Below are positions 1-10,446 of a DNA stretch of 64,000 nt, piece by piece. Position numbers and translations under genes: made by a program. The stretch comes from Pelobacter sp. UBA6812 (GTDB lineage: Bacteria; Desulfobacterota; Desulfuromonadia; Desulfuromonadales; Syntrophotaleaceae), in NCBI GenBank assembly GCA_002452265.1, contig DKEW01000080.1:1-64000 (forward strand), given 5' to 3'. Every line of letters begins with the position of its first letter. Within the stretch, counting starts at the first letter, position 1. The notes under the pieces were generated by a model. That model searched no databases. It saw only the letters and a program-made list of their open reading frames with translations, and was not told the origin of the DNA.

Positions 1-527
1 CCCTTGGCGATCCCGCCAAGATCGATCCAGGCGTCGGTACGCTTGATCACCCGGCCATCCTCTACAGCCAAAACATCTTGGCCGCTGGCAGCCAGGGCCG
101 CCGCTATTTCGGACGGAGCTGGCAGGCGGGGATGGGCCGAACCGAAACCCCAAAGGACTTTGAGTCGTCCAAGCGTCATGTCAAAAGCGCCACCGCTGGC
201 TTTGCCCACCTCTAACCCCTGAGTAAGAATCTCCAGGGTTTCCGGTGCCACGGGCAAGATACCCTGCCTGGCGGACAGACGTGCCGCATCACTGTCACGG
301 CGATAAAAACTGGTCAGTGCCTCCAGCCGGGACATCTCATCGAACGCTGCCTCGACCGCCTGAGCAAAACGCTGTGGCCGCTGATCGTAAACGGTGATCT
401 CTACCACGGTCCCGAGCAGCAACCGGGTACGTTGCAGCGGTTGCCCCCGCCCCTGCAGCACATACCAGAAAGCAGCAGCGACGCCGAGCCATAAAACGGC
501 TATGGCCAGCAGACGATAGCGGGACAC
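1..527 (-). CDS. apbE: FAD:protein FMN transferase (ApbE family), 3' end cut by window edge
   Basis: The left 527 bases read leftward as one open frame of about 175 codons that leaves the window before its stop. The start is a GTG at 527 with GGAGG six bases upstream. Residues 1-25 form a hydrophobic signal or anchor. Then come the ApbE landmarks LGTVVEITVY, GGAFDMTLG and IDLGGIAKG, the last being the conserved substrate and Mg-FAD binding region. ApbE proteins transfer FMN from FAD onto a Thr of exported redox proteins such as Rnf or Nqr subunits, acting outside the inner membrane. It lies 33 bases after rimO on the same strand and may be co-transcribed. The C-terminal half is not visible. 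Confidence 0.88.
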   Translation of the reverse strand, partial: MSRYRLLAIAVLWLGVAAAFWYVLQGRGQPLQRTRLLLGTVVEITVYDQRPQRFAQAVEAAFDEMSRLEALTSFYRRDSDAARLSARQGILPVAPETLEILTQGLEVGKASGGAFDMTLGRLKVLWGFGSAHPRLPAPSEIAAALAASGQDVLAVEDGRVIKRTDAWIDLGGIAK

Positions 528-560
528 CTCACACCTCCGTAGCTCCTTTAGAGCCCGATT

Positions 561-1919
561 TTAAAGCGGATTTTCTGCGGCATCGCCCACGATTTCACCG
601 ATGAGATCGTATTCCGACGAATCGGTGATTCGCAACGGTACGATCTGCCCGATGTCGGCCTGACCGGCCGTGATATAAACCTGCCCATCGACATCGGGAG
701 CCTGGCGCACACTGCGACCGCTCAGCAGCAACTCGGTTTCTTCGCTGTAACCTTCCACCAGCACCGGCTCAATACGACCGATAAGGGCCCGGTTACGCCT
801 GAAGGAAACGCGCTGTTGTGCCTTCATAAGCTTATTGTAACGGCTCTTTTTGGTCCGCTCGAGCACCTGCTCAGGCAGGGCCGCGGCGGGCGTTCCCTCT
901 TCACGGGAATAGCGAAAGACTCCGACGCGGTCGAAATGACCCTCTTCGACAAACGCCAGTAACTTGGCGAATTCCGCCTCTGTCTCGCCGGGGAAACCGA
1001 CGATGAAGGAAGTGCGCAGGGTCAGGTCGGGGATCCTCTGGCGCATTCGAGCGACAAGGTCACGAATGGTGTCTTCACCGACCCGTCGGTTCATGCGCGC
1101 CAAAACCCGGTCATCGATATGCTGCAGAGGCACATCGAAATAGCTGCAGATTTTCTCCTCGGTCGCCACCAGTTCGATCAGTTCATCGCTGATGCCGTCC
1201 GGATAGGCGTACAGCAGCCGCAACCAGCGCAGATCGGGTACCTTGACCAGTTCACGCAACAGGTTCTCCAGGCAAGCACCATCGTGACGATCGGCGCCAA
1301 AAGCGGTGATGTCCTGGGCGATCAGGTTGATTTCCTGGGCCCCGGCTGCCACCAGCCTTTCGACTTCCGCCACGACCGAAGCGATGGAGCGCGACCGCAA
1401 CGGACCGCGCAACTGCGGAATAATGCAGTAGGAGCACAGGTTGTTGCAGCCTTCGGCGATTTTGACATAAGTCGAGTAAAAGGGCGATGAGGTCACCCGT
1501 GGGGTGGTTTCATCGTAAAGATACTGCGGCAGTCCCACCGACTGGCGGACCGCTTCGCCACGGTCATGGGCATCGATGAGTTCGAGAATGCGCGGCACGT
1601 CGCCGGTACCAAGCAGAATATCAACCTCCGGCAGTTCCTTGGCCATATCCTCGGCATAGCGCTGGGACAGACAGCCCGTGACTATCAGCAGTTTGCAACT
1701 GCCGGATTTCTTATATTCGATGGCCTCCAGCAGGGTTTCCACCGATTCCTCTTTGGCGTCGCTGATAAACCCGCAGGTATTGACGATAATGATATCGGCC
1801 AAGGCCTCATCGGTAATGATTTCAAACCGCTGCTGGGGCAAATACCCCAACATAACCTCGGCATCCACCAGGTTTTTGGCACAGCCGAGGCTGATCATAC
1901 TGACTTTGCGTTTTTCCAC
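561..1919 (-). CDS. rimO: Ribosomal protein S12 methylthiotransferase RimO
   Basis: Radical-SAM enzyme that adds a methylthio group to an Asp of ribosomal protein S12. About 452 residues, normal for the family. The N-terminal MTTase domain carries three cluster cysteines (about 13, 49 and 82; SLGCAKN, NTCG, VTGC). The radical-SAM motif CNNLCSYC is at about 157-164, and a C-terminal TRAM domain follows. RimO rather than MiaB is indicated by [12 protein letters not shown] and by the linker after the radical-SAM motif. I prefer GTG at 1919, with AAGGA ten bases upstream; the longer GTG start at 1937 has no usable ribosome-binding site. It sits between yajQ and apbE on one strand. Confidence 0.95.
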   Translation of the reverse strand: MEKRKVSMISLGCAKNLVDAEVMLGYLPQQRFEIITDEALADIIIVNTCGFISDAKEESVETLLEAIEYKKSGSCKLLIVTGCLSQRYAEDMAKELPEVDILLGTGDVPRILELIDAHDRGEAVRQSVGLPQYLYDETTPRVTSSPFYSTYVKIAEGCNNLCSYCIIPQLRGPLRSRSIASVVAEVERLVAAGAQEINLIAQDITAFGADRHDGACLENLLRELVKVPDLRWLRLLYAYPDGISDELIELVATEEKICSYFDVPLQHIDDRVLARMNRRVGEDTIRDLVARMRQRIPDLTLRTSFIVGFPGETEAEFAKLLAFVEEGHFDRVGVFRYSREEGTPAAALPEQVLERTKKSRYNKLMKAQQRVSFRRNRALIGRIEPVLVEGYSEETELLLSGRSVRQAPDVDGQVYITAGQADIGQIVPLRITDSSEYDLIGEIVGDAAENPL

Positions 1920-1958
1920 GTTGTTCAATTCCTTCACACCCTGTTTCAGGACCCTGCT

Positions 1959-2444
1959 TCAGGACCGCATGTTGACAAACTGCAGTTCGATACCCAGGTC
2001 CTGCCCCTTGAGGAGCTGGATGACATCCTGCAAGTCATCGATTTTTTTGCCCGACACTCTCACCTGATCGTCCATGATCTGCGCCTGGACCTTGAGTTTG
2101 CTGTCTTTGATGACTTTGATGATTTCTTTGCCTTTTTCCTTGGAAATGCCCTGCACGATAGCCACGCGCTGGCGCACCGCCCCACCGGAAGCGGCTTCCT
2201 TTTTACCGAAATCGAGACACTTGGGAGAGATATTGCGTTTGGCGAGTTTCCCTCTGAGGACATCGATTACGGCCTCCAGCTTGTAATCGTCCGCGCCGAG
2301 CAACACGATGGCCTCGTTCTCCAGGTTGATCTCGTTGTGAGTGCCTTTGAAATCATAGCGCTGCATGATCTCTTTCAGGGCTTGATTGACGGCATTATCA
2401 ATCTCTTGCATATCGACTTTGGATACAATATCAAAACTAGGCAT
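1959..2444 (-). CDS. yajQ: YajQ family nucleotide-binding protein
   Basis: A 161-residue protein with the full YajQ/DUF520 pattern: [11 protein letters not shown] at the start, then FKGTHNEI, and the C-terminal [17 protein letters not shown] segment. The family is a duplicated ferredoxin-like fold. Homologues bind c-di-GMP or nucleotides and RNA in the cytoplasm, but the role in this lineage is not established. The ATG at 2444 follows AAAGGGTGA. It lies 40 bases upstream of rimO and is probably the first gene of a yajQ-rimO-apbE transcript. Confidence 0.93.
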   Translation of the reverse strand: MPSFDIVSKVDMQEIDNAVNQALKEIMQRYDFKGTHNEINLENEAIVLLGADDYKLEAVIDVLRGKLAKRNISPKCLDFGKKEAASGGAVRQRVAIVQGISKEKGKEIIKVIKDSKLKVQAQIMDDQVRVSGKKIDDLQDVIQLLKGQDLGIELQFVNMRS

Positions 2445-2583
2445 AAATCACCCTTTCTTACTGAAAATTCTTGATGGTTCAATGGCTTATACCACAGGGT
2501 ACGATAACAGGGAAAGATTTTCCTGCCCCATGGGAGTCTGCCGGATCATACGGACCAGAGCAAAAATCTGACGGAGTTGAATA

Positions 2584-3330
2584 TTATTGCCCGAAAGCAT
2601 CCTGATCGGGGCGCAGTACTTCCGTGCCCGCTGGTGGCCTGAACCGGAAGAGGCCTTCACTCGGCCCCTGATTAAGGCGCGGCTCGCTGAACCGCACGAC
2701 GGTGCGATTACCGGAAGCACCAAAAAGTGTGGCCGCACGTAGCGGATATACCGACTTGCCTGCCACGACTGCCTTATCAACCTCGAGCAGTAGTTGTTCG
2801 AGAAACGCAGAAGGCTTCAGCGGACGCAGGAGCAGGCGGTAATGCCCTTCGGGACTCTGGCGCGGTTCACCCCAGGCGATGCTGAACTGGCGACTGAGGT
2901 TGCCGAGATCGGTCAGAAAAGCCAGAGGATTGTCGGTACCGGTCTGGTCGCCAGCCGGTATGGGTGATTCGATCACCTGGCGATTTTCCGGCATATAGAC
3001 CCACACCGTCTTGCCATCGGACACGATCAACTGAGGATCAGGCTGTAGATATTCCCAACGGAACCGGGCGGCTTGAGCTTTGCTGTCGGCGAACCGCACC
3101 GTGATCCGACCGCTGGCAGTCTGAACCTGATCCAGTGAGCTGAGATAAGCCTCCTGGGAAAATTTGGCTTGAAAATCGCGAATCCGGTTCTGCGTTGTTG
3201 CGGCCTGAAAAGGCTTTTGCAGAGCAGCAACCACGGAATCCAGGCTGGCGGACCCGGCATAGGCGCAGGGAGACATCAGACCTGCCAGCAACACCATAAA
3301 GATGCCCGACAGCAGTAATATTTTTCTCAT
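2584..3330 (-). CDS. lolA: Outer-membrane lipoprotein carrier protein LolA
   Basis: Periplasmic chaperone that carries lipoproteins from LolCDE to the outer membrane. The protein has 248 residues. A signal peptide (LLLSGIFMVLLAGLMSPCAYA) is followed by the LolA pattern: IRDFQAKFSQEAYL, ASGRITVRF and RFRWEYLQPDPQLIVSDG. The start ATG overlaps the cheA-like stop in an ATGA and is preceded by AAGGAG with seven-base spacing. It is therefore translationally coupled to the chemotaxis unit, an unusual neighbour for lolA. The 140 bases after it hold no gene I can identify. Confidence 0.92.
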   Translation of the reverse strand: MRKILLLSGIFMVLLAGLMSPCAYAGSASLDSVVAALQKPFQAATTQNRIRDFQAKFSQEAYLSSLDQVQTASGRITVRFADSKAQAARFRWEYLQPDPQLIVSDGKTVWVYMPENRQVIESPIPAGDQTGTDNPLAFLTDLGNLSRQFSIAWGEPRQSPEGHYRLLLRPLKPSAFLEQLLLEVDKAVVAGKSVYPLRAATLFGASGNRTVVRFSEPRLNQGPSEGLFRFRPPAGTEVLRPDQDAFGQ

Positions 3331-5123
3331 AAAGCTTCTCCTTTGGAGGGTATCAGCGAAGGGCTCGGCAGTAAGGAACAGGGGTCGATCAGAAAAACCA
3401 CCCTTCCATCGCCTAAAATTGTTGCACCGCTCAAACCCTGAATGCGATTCAGGGGAAAGTCCAGGGGTTTGACAAACACTTCTCTCTGACCGATTACGGC
3501 ATCGACCACCAAACCGGCATGACCGCCTCGCAGTTCACAGATAATGGTGGATGACCCATTCCCGGAGAAAGGGGAATGACCCAGGTGTCGGGATAAAAAC
3601 ACCACAGGCAACTGGCGATTGCCCAGATCAATTGTATGGCTGTCATCAAAACAGCGCAACTGCTGCCGAGGCACATCCAGGGTTTGCTCGATCCACATGA
3701 GGGGCAAGGCTACCGTTTGACCGCCGGCCTCCACCAACAGTACCGGCACGATGGAAACCGTCAGTGGCAGAATAAAGCGGAAGCAGGCTCCCTGTCCCTG
3801 GCCCGGGAGAAGTTGCAGTGTCCCGCCTAGCTTATCGATGGTATGACGGACCACATCCATGCCTATACCGCGACCCGAGGTCTCTGTTATACGCCGGGCC
3901 GTGCTAAAACCGGGGCGACAGATAAGTTGCAGCAGTTCGGACCCACTTAAATGGGTATTTTCTCCGGCCTCCAGAAAACCGTCCTGCCTGGCCCGTTCGA
4001 GCAACCACTCTACATCGAACCCCCGGCCATCATCAATGACATCCAGAGTCACCCGGTCCCGATCGCGCCGCGCGGCAATGGTAATGGTTCCTTGTTCCTC
4101 AATACCGTGGTCCACGGCATTACGCACCATGTGCACCAGCGGTTCGGACATAGCCTCCAGTATGGCCCGGTCGAGACGCACTTCGTTACCGACCAGATTC
4201 AAGCGGATAGCCTTTCCCGTGTTTCGACACAGGTCCTTGACCAGCCGAGGCAACGATGCGGTGACTGCCTCCAGCGGCACCATGCGGGCATCCAGCACTT
4301 GATGGCGCAGATCGGCCAATAATCGGTCAAGCTGCAAACAGCTACCTTCAATCTCCTCCTGATTCCCTTGCTTTAACGACGCCTGCAACCGGTGACGTAC
4401 CGTGAGCAACTCGCCGGACAAGCCTACGCACCGATCCAACAGGTTGGTGGAAACCCTCACCGTGGGCTGACCGACACCGTGCTGCATGGCCAACCCCGGT
4501 TCTGCATCGGCCCGTGAGGTCAACTCCACCGCTACGGAATCGCAAATCCTTTGACATCGCTGCTCAATCTCCTCGATTTCGAAGCGACAGAGCAAATCAA
4601 CTTCCAATACCGCCGGCAAAGTGCCTTCGGCAATCTTTTCCGGCGCGGGCTCACAGCTTCGCAGGGTGCCAAGCCGCATTAATTCGTTTACCACCAACAT
4701 CCAAAGGGCAACGTCCCCCCCTGGTATGCTGATCCGCAAAGTGTGAACACGCTCCTTCGGATCGCCAACACCAGCACCCTCCTGAGACTCCGGGTTCCCC
4801 GAGGCTATATCAGCAAGCCGTGCCTCGAGCAGTTCCAAGCCCTGGTATAAAGGTTCGACAGCCTCAGCGGGCAGCTTGCCGCTACGCCGCAGGCGATCCA
4901 ATCCGTCTTCCATGCCATGGGCCACTTTAGCCAGGCCCTTGAACCCCATGCTGGCCGCCATCCCCTTGATGGAATGCAGCGACCGAAACAAACAAAGCAG
5001 CGCTTCCTGGTCCTCCGGATGATTGGACATCACCGAAAGCCAACGCTGCATTGTGAGCAGATGCTCCTGCGTTTCGGCCAGGAAGGTATGAAAATATTCC
5101 GGCTGATTCACCGAGCGATCCAC
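3327..5123 (-). CDS. cheA: CheA-type chemotaxis histidine kinase
   Basis: Hybrid kinase of 598 residues in classical CheA order. The Hpt domain has phospho-acceptor His50 in SLHSIKGMAASMG. A P2-like segment follows, then the dimerisation helices RVSTNLLDRCVGLSGELL. The HATPase has N box HMVRNAVDHGIE and G boxes DDGRGFD and TSGRGIGMD, followed by a C-terminal CheW-like domain. It phosphorylates a response regulator not encoded nearby. The GTG start at 5123 has AGAGGG seven bases upstream. It overlaps the upstream cheW by 16 bases and the downstream lolA by 4, so MCP-cheW-cheA-lolA reads as one operon. No cheY, cheB or cheR is present in the window. Confidence 0.93.
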   Translation of the reverse strand: MDRSVNQPEYFHTFLAETQEHLLTMQRWLSVMSNHPEDQEALLCLFRSLHSIKGMAASMGFKGLAKVAHGMEDGLDRLRRSGKLPAEAVEPLYQGLELLEARLADIASGNPESQEGAGVGDPKERVHTLRISIPGGDVALWMLVVNELMRLGTLRSCEPAPEKIAEGTLPAVLEVDLLCRFEIEEIEQRCQRICDSVAVELTSRADAEPGLAMQHGVGQPTVRVSTNLLDRCVGLSGELLTVRHRLQASLKQGNQEEIEGSCLQLDRLLADLRHQVLDARMVPLEAVTASLPRLVKDLCRNTGKAIRLNLVGNEVRLDRAILEAMSEPLVHMVRNAVDHGIEEQGTITIAARRDRDRVTLDVIDDGRGFDVEWLLERARQDGFLEAGENTHLSGSELLQLICRPGFSTARRITETSGRGIGMDVVRHTIDKLGGTLQLLPGQGQGACFRFILPLTVSIVPVLLVEAGGQTVALPLMWIEQTLDVPRQQLRCFDDSHTIDLGNRQLPVVFLSRHLGHSPFSGNGSSTIICELRGGHAGLVVDAVIGQREVFVKPLDFPLNRIQGLSGATILGDGRVVFLIDPCSLLPSPSLIPSKGEAL

Positions 5124-5554
5124 TCCGATACCCTCTCCGCGGGTAGGCTCCTGGTCGTAGAAAGACGCTGTTCAAGGGTCTGCTGCAAGGCAACGGGATC
5201 GATCAAACCGGCCAATCCGCGTACGCTGATAAAAGTCTCGCGCACCCAGGGGTGCATAATCCCACCCGGCATGGCAATGGTCCGGCTGCACAAACCGTGT
5301 ACGGCATTAACCGCCAAAGCCATGCAGGCCCCCTGCAGAACCACGATATGCTCACCCACTTCGCTTTGCGCACCACGCAACTGGGAAAAATCGAATACCG
5401 GTACCACCGCATCGTGGATGTTGATCGCCCCCAACACTAGCGCAGGTGCCAAGGGCACATAATGCAACGGCGGTGCTTTGAGTACTTCACGCACCTCTTT
5501 TATATCCAGCCCGAACAACGCTCGGCCCGATGCCAGCAACAGAGCTCGCGCCAT
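5108..5554 (-). CDS. cheW: CheW-like coupling protein
   Basis: 148-residue single-domain CheW homologue: FGLDIKEVREVLKAPPLHYVP, then GAINIHDAVVPVFDFSQL and an EVGEHIVVLQ strand. CheW adaptors bridge chemoreceptor tips and CheA. Its ATG overlaps the stop of the upstream receptor (TGATG), and its end overlaps the cheA start by 16 bases, indicating tight translational coupling. The C-terminal part after about residue 110 is less conserved, so it may be a specialised adaptor for this one receptor rather than the general CheW. Confidence 0.88.
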   Translation of the reverse strand: MARALLLASGRALFGLDIKEVREVLKAPPLHYVPLAPALVLGAINIHDAVVPVFDFSQLRGAQSEVGEHIVVLQGACMALAVNAVHGLCSRTIAMPGGIMHPWVRETFISVRGLAGLIDPVALQQTLEQRLSTTRSLPAERVSEWIAR

Positions 5555-6831
5555 CAGTTGTTCCGCTTTAATCCAAGGTGAAAACGACTGACCCGCTCCT
5601 GAAGTTCTTCGGCCAGGGCATGAAGGTCCTGGGCGGAAAGAGCCATGCGTTCCATGGCGGCGGATTGTTGTTCGCTGGCCGCGGAAGATTCCTCGCTGGC
5701 TGCGGCATTTTCCGATACGACCCGGGCGATCTCATCGATGGTATCGGCCACCTTGCCAACCGCTTCTACCTGTTGCCGGGAGAGGCTGCTGATAGCCTCG
5801 GCCCTTTCGCCTGCCACCTTAGCGGTGGATACTATCTCTTCAAAGGTTTTGCCGGTCCGAAGCACCGCAGAACGCCCGGAACTCATCCCCAACACGTTTT
5901 CCTTCAAAGCCTCCTGCACATTAGCACTTTCCTCCTGCAAAGCAACGATCATTTCGGTGATCTCCGCCATGGCCCGTTCCGACGAATCGGCCAGCTTGCA
6001 GATTTCTTCGGCCACCACGGTAAACCCCCGACCGTGGTCACCGGCCCGTGCCGCTTCGATGGAAGCATTAAGCGCCAGAAGATTGGTTTTTTGCGAAATA
6101 TTCGTAATAAAATCGGCTACTTTTCCGATTTTCTGCACGCGGGAACTGAAGGACAGCATCTGCTGACCATGTTGCTCCACCCCATCCAGCACTTGACCCA
6201 GCTTGGCCATAGCCAAGGTCACCACCTGCCCACCGCGTTCCGCCGTATGCACGGTTTCATCTGCCGCACCTGCGGCCGCTCGAGCCGCCTCGGCAACCTG
6301 GTCGACCGACTGGGTCATCTGCCGAAAATGCTCGGTGGCTTTTTCCACCATGGCGGCCTGGGTCTCGGCACCGCGACTGATCATCTCCACTGCACTGGTC
6401 ACCTCATGGGCCGAGGCCGTGACTTCCTGGGACATGACGGATAGCCCCTGGGCCTCTTCAGCGACCTTGGAAGAGGATGTGCGGATATAGCCGACCAACT
6501 CCCGCAGATTGGTCGTCACCCGGTTGAGAGAATCAGCCAGTTCAGCTGTTTCATCGGGGAGCATGTTATTGGGAAGATACACGGTCTGAGACAGGTCGCC
6601 ATCGCTGATACGCTCCGCAGCGCTTTTGAGTACCAGGATATTGGCGGTAAAAGCTTTGGAAAAAATCCAGCCCAACAGCAGCCCGACCAGTAGGGCACAA
6701 GCTGTCGACAGGGTCTGTTCCATATAATGAGGCACCAATGCGGCAGCGGGAACCAGGTAATTCAGCGCCACGATGGAAGCGACCACTATGATGAACCCCA
6801 TAACGAACTTGTAGGTGATTTCAACTCTCAT
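5554..6831 (-). CDS. Methyl-accepting chemotaxis protein without a large sensor domain
   Basis: 425-residue receptor. Two hydrophobic segments (about 5-30 and 38-60) are separated by only a few residues, so there is no room for a periplasmic ligand domain. A HAMP-like segment ([14 protein letters not shown]) follows, then a long coiled-coil signalling domain whose hairpin tip contains [22 protein letters not shown] start at ATG 6831 because AAGGAG lies seven bases upstream; an in-frame extension to 6861 lacks a site. It is the first gene of the MCP-cheW-cheA-lolA unit and probably senses a membrane or internal signal. The ligand is unknown. Confidence 0.92.
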   Translation of the reverse strand: MRVEITYKFVMGFIIVVASIVALNYLVPAAALVPHYMEQTLSTACALLVGLLLGWIFSKAFTANILVLKSAAERISDGDLSQTVYLPNNMLPDETAELADSLNRVTTNLRELVGYIRTSSSKVAEEAQGLSVMSQEVTASAHEVTSAVEMISRGAETQAAMVEKATEHFRQMTQSVDQVAEAARAAAGAADETVHTAERGGQVVTLAMAKLGQVLDGVEQHGQQMLSFSSRVQKIGKVADFITNISQKTNLLALNASIEAARAGDHGRGFTVVAEEICKLADSSERAMAEITEMIVALQEESANVQEALKENVLGMSSGRSAVLRTGKTFEEIVSTAKVAGERAEAISSLSRQQVEAVGKVADTIDEIARVVSENAAASEESSAASEQQSAAMERMALSAQDLHALAEELQERVSRFHLGLKRNN

Positions 6832-7006
6832 CGACAGCTCCTTTGAAGGGTGGGCGTGCAAGGGTTATAAACCCGGGGCAAGCCGACAAATTCAGGTTTA
6901 CCTATAGGGCAACAGCAAAGATCGTTCCACAGCCGGCTGTCAACGGAGACCTGCTTTATAGACGTGACAAACCGCCCTTTGGTTTATAGCTATTTGCCAC
7001 GATCGC

Positions 7007-8020
7007 TCATTTTACCATTTCAGCGCCTGAAACCGCGGAAAAATGGTTGAATCCCCGGCAGTCAAGGTTACGCACCTCACCGGCTGCATTGCGCAGGCGC
7101 AACCCCTCATCGGAAGGGGTGACCATGCCGATGCGTGTCAAAGGCAGATTTAAACGATCCGACAGGGCTCGCAAAGCGCTCTCGTTACCCAGCGGTGCGG
7201 TAAACAGCAATTCGTAATCTTCACCGCCACTTAAAACAAGCTGCATGAGCTGCGGATCGTTGTGCAAGGCCATCTGAAAGGCCTCCGACAAAGGTAACAA
7301 TGTTTCTTCCAGCAGGGCTCCTACACCGGAAGCCTTGAGAATGTGCCCCAGATCGGCGGTCACGCCGTCGGAAATATCAATCATGGCTGTGGCCAGACCG
7401 TCCTTGGCCAGGGCGCACCCCAGCGCAACCCGCGCGGTGGGGTCGTGATGGCGGTCCTCCAGGTAGGGATCGACCGCCAGGCCAGAGGTGAACAGCTGCA
7501 AAGCCAAAGCACTGTCACCCAAAGTACCGGAGACATAAATCCCTTGCCCCACCTCGGCTCCGCCACGCAGCAGCTCCCGCCCGGCCGGCACCGCACCTTC
7601 CGCAGTCACGCTGATCAGCAGAGGGCCGGGGGAGCGGCATGTATCGCCTCCCACCAGGCAGGCGCCGTACTCGGTGACCGCTTCGAGAAAACCGTCCATG
7701 AAAAGCTGCAGTTCCTCGACGGAGAAATCCACGGGTACGCCCAAGCCCAGGTACAGGTGGCGCGGCCGGCCACCCATGGCCGCGATATCGCTGACATTGA
7801 CCGACACACTTTTGCGCCCCAAACGCCGACTGTCGGTCCAGCCACGCTGGAAATGGACCCCTTCGATGAGCAGGTCCTTGGTGGTCAGCAGGCGTTGCCC
7901 CACAGGCAGCTCAAGCACTGCACAGTCGTCACCGATGCCGTGACAAACCCCTTCACCGGATGCGGCAGCGGCGCGAATGGTTTCAATGAATCCGAACTCT
8001 CCTAATTCCGCCAGTTTCAT
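7007..8020 (-). CDS. thiL: Thiamine-monophosphate kinase ThiL
   Basis: Final step of thiamine pyrophosphate synthesis (ThMP + ATP to ThPP + ADP). 337 residues. The AIR-synthase-like N-terminal half has GEFGFIETI, GIGDDCAVLELP and TTKDLLIEGVHF, followed by VSDIAAMGGRPRHLYLGLG. The C-terminal half has MIDISDGVTADLGHI and GGEDYELLFTAP, the ATP/Mg binding signatures. The ATG at 8020 follows AGGAGGG and overlaps the lon stop (ATGA), so it is co-translated with lon. No TPP riboswitch precedes it. Confidence 0.95.
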   Translation of the reverse strand: MKLAELGEFGFIETIRAAAASGEGVCHGIGDDCAVLELPVGQRLLTTKDLLIEGVHFQRGWTDSRRLGRKSVSVNVSDIAAMGGRPRHLYLGLGVPVDFSVEELQLFMDGFLEAVTEYGACLVGGDTCRSPGPLLISVTAEGAVPAGRELLRGGAEVGQGIYVSGTLGDSALALQLFTSGLAVDPYLEDRHHDPTARVALGCALAKDGLATAMIDISDGVTADLGHILKASGVGALLEETLLPLSEAFQMALHNDPQLMQLVLSGGEDYELLFTAPLGNESALRALSDRLNLPLTRIGMVTPSDEGLRLRNAAGEVRNLDCRGFNHFSAVSGAEMVK

Positions 8021-10362
8021 GCACCCTCCTGCAGGGCAGCAGCCAGCACATCCTCCACCCGATCGGCAAACACCAGCTGCAGCTTGCGCCGCAGAGAAGG
8101 CGGCACATCGGCCAGGTCTTTTTCGTTACGACGCGGCAACACCACGGTTTGCATACCGGCCCGCACTGCCGCCAGCAGCTTTTCCTTAACCCCACCGATA
8201 GCCAGCACCTGGCCGCGCAGGGTGATCTCGCCGGTCATGGCAACCTCGCGGTTGACCGGCCGACCCGACAAAATGGATACCAACGCCGTCACCATGGTGA
8301 CACCGGCACTGGGGCCATCCTTGGGGATAGCGCCGGCCGGGACATGGATATGGATATCGAGGGTCTTATGAAAATCGGGGTCGATGCCCCATTGCCCGGC
8401 GTGGGAGCGGGCATAGGTCAAGGCGGCCTGGGCGCTTTCCTTCATGACCGATCCGAGCTGCCCGGTCAGGTGCAGCTGGCCGCTGCCGGGCATGGTGCTG
8501 GCCTCGACATGCAAAATCTGCCCGCCGACCTCGGTCCAGGCCAGCCCGGTCACCACACCGATCTCATGCTCGCCAAGCTTTTCATCATCCAGGTAGCGGG
8601 GAGGACCCAGATAGGCCGGTACCGTTCCGCCGGTCACCCGCACGGCCCGCAAATCGTCTTCGGCCCGCCGCCGCGCCACCTTGCGGCAGATGCTGCCGAG
8701 TTCGCGCTCCAGGTTGCGCAGTCCGGCCTCGGCCGTGTATTCGCTGATCACCTTGAGCAGCGCGGTACGGGAAAACGCCACATCCCCTTCCTGCAAACCG
8801 TTCGCCTCAAGCTGACGGGGGATCAGGTAGCGCCTGGCAATCGCCAGTTTCTGTTCGGTACTGTACCCGGCCAGGCGGATAACCTCGAGGCGATCCCTGA
8901 GTGCCGAAGGCACGTTGTCAAGGACATTGGCCGTGGCGACGAACATGACCTTGGAAAGGTCGTAGGGCAGGTTGATGTAATGGTCGGAGAAAGCATGGTT
9001 CTGCTCCGGATCGAGCAACTCCAGCAATGCGGATGAAGGATCACCGCGAAAGTCGGCGCCTCCGACCTTATCCAGCTCGTCCAGCATGAATACCGGGTTG
9101 TTGCTGCCAGCCTGTTTCATCCCCTGAATGATACGCCCGGGCAAAGCGCCGACATAGGTACGCCGGTGGCCGCGAATCTCCGCCTCATCGCGCAACCCCC
9201 CCAGCGACACCCGGACAAACTTGCGCCCCAGAGCGCGTGCTATCGATTTGCCCAGACTGGTCTTACCAACCCCCGGAGGACCGACAAAACACAGAATCGG
9301 CCCCTTGAGTTTCTTTTTAAGCTTGCACACCGCCAAAAATTCCAGAATGCGGTCCTTAACCTTTTCCAGATCGTAATGATCTTCATCGAGAATGGCCCGG
9401 GCCGTGGACAGATCGATGCTATCGCGCGTACTGCGCTGCCAGGGAAGCTCCGCCAGCCACTCCAGGTAGGTGCGCAACATGGCATATTCCGCCGCCTCGA
9501 TAGGCATGGTATCCAGACGCCTCAGCTGCTTATGCGCCTCCTTGCCGACCTCGGCCGGCAGCCGAGCCTTATCGAGCTGGGCCCGCAACTCCAGCAGATC
9601 TTCCGCTTTGGCATCGGCTTCGCCCAATTCGGATTGGATGGCACGCAACTGCTCACGCAGAAAATATTCGCGCTGGGAACGGCTCATCTCTTCACGGGCC
9701 TGGTTCTGGATGCGATGCTGCATACTCCCCAGTTCCAACTCCTTGGCCAACAATCTTTTCACATGGTGCAAACGCTCGATGGGATCGCTCACTTCCAGCA
9801 GTTGCTGGGCAATAGCGACCTTCAGTCCAAGATTGCTGGCCACCACATCGGCCAGACTGCCGGGATCCTCGATATTTTCCACGGCCATCAGGACATCGTT
9901 GGACAAAGTGCGCCCCATACCCTGCAATTCCATTAACTGCTCGCGCACGGCGCGCAGCAACGCTTCGTCCTCCAGCGACAGTTCTTCCAGCGGTAGTTCA
10001 TCTACCGGTTCGATGCTCACACATAGGCAGGGGCTGGTGGCCAGGTATTCTCCGATCCGTGCCTTGGTAAGTCCCTGCACCAGGACCTTACTGCGACCAT
10101 CGGGCAATTTAAGCGACCGCATAATCATCCCGACACAACCCACCGTGTAAATATCTTCGGCAGCGGGGTCTTCCTGGCTCATTTCCTTCTGGGACGCCAG
10201 CATGATCAGCCGATCGCCCTCAAGAGCTTGCTCCACCGCGGCCAGGGACTGACTGCGGCCGATAAACAGAGGCAGAATCATATGCGGAAAAATCACCGCA
10301 TCCCGCACAGGCAGCAGGGGTAGACTGTCGGGAAGTTCAAAATCTCGGGCAATTTGGTGCAA
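8017..10362 (-). CDS. lon: ATP-dependent protease Lon
   Basis: Cytoplasmic AAA+ serine protease. It has the N-terminal substrate domain (LPLLPVRDAVIFPHMILPLF), a central coiled coil, Walker A GPPGVGKTS, Walker B FMLDELDKV, and a C-terminal protease domain with the catalytic Ser in DGPSAGVTM and Lys in GGVKEKLLAA. I place the start at TTG 10362 (781 residues): AAGGAG lies exactly six bases upstream, and a good promoter (10447-10475) would leave almost no leader for the alternative ATG at 10434 (805 residues). The ATG cannot be excluded. The stop overlaps thiL by four bases. Confidence 0.93.
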   Translation of the reverse strand: MHQIARDFELPDSLPLLPVRDAVIFPHMILPLFIGRSQSLAAVEQALEGDRLIMLASQKEMSQEDPAAEDIYTVGCVGMIMRSLKLPDGRSKVLVQGLTKARIGEYLATSPCLCVSIEPVDELPLEELSLEDEALLRAVREQLMELQGMGRTLSNDVLMAVENIEDPGSLADVVASNLGLKVAIAQQLLEVSDPIERLHHVKRLLAKELELGSMQHRIQNQAREEMSRSQREYFLREQLRAIQSELGEADAKAEDLLELRAQLDKARLPAEVGKEAHKQLRRLDTMPIEAAEYAMLRTYLEWLAELPWQRSTRDSIDLSTARAILDEDHYDLEKVKDRILEFLAVCKLKKKLKGPILCFVGPPGVGKTSLGKSIARALGRKFVRVSLGGLRDEAEIRGHRRTYVGALPGRIIQGMKQAGSNNPVFMLDELDKVGGADFRGDPSSALLELLDPEQNHAFSDHYINLPYDLSKVMFVATANVLDNVPSALRDRLEVIRLAGYSTEQKLAIARRYLIPRQLEANGLQEGDVAFSRTALLKVISEYTAEAGLRNLERELGSICRKVARRRAEDDLRAVRVTGGTVPAYLGPPRYLDDEKLGEHEIGVVTGLAWTEVGGQILHVEASTMPGSGQLHLTGQLGSVMKESAQAALTYARSHAGQWGIDPDFHKTLDIHIHVPAGAIPKDGPSAGVTMVTALVSILSGRPVNREVAMTGEITLRGQVLAIGGVKEKLLAAVRAGMQTVVLPRRNEKDLADVPPSLRRKLQLVFADRVEDVLAAALQEGA

Positions 10363-10446
10363 GGCTTGCTCCTTGTGATGGCTCTTATTGCGGGGTCGTT
10401 CCAACAGCAAAAGCCGCTGTGAACCCGTAATCATCGGTATTTCTGC

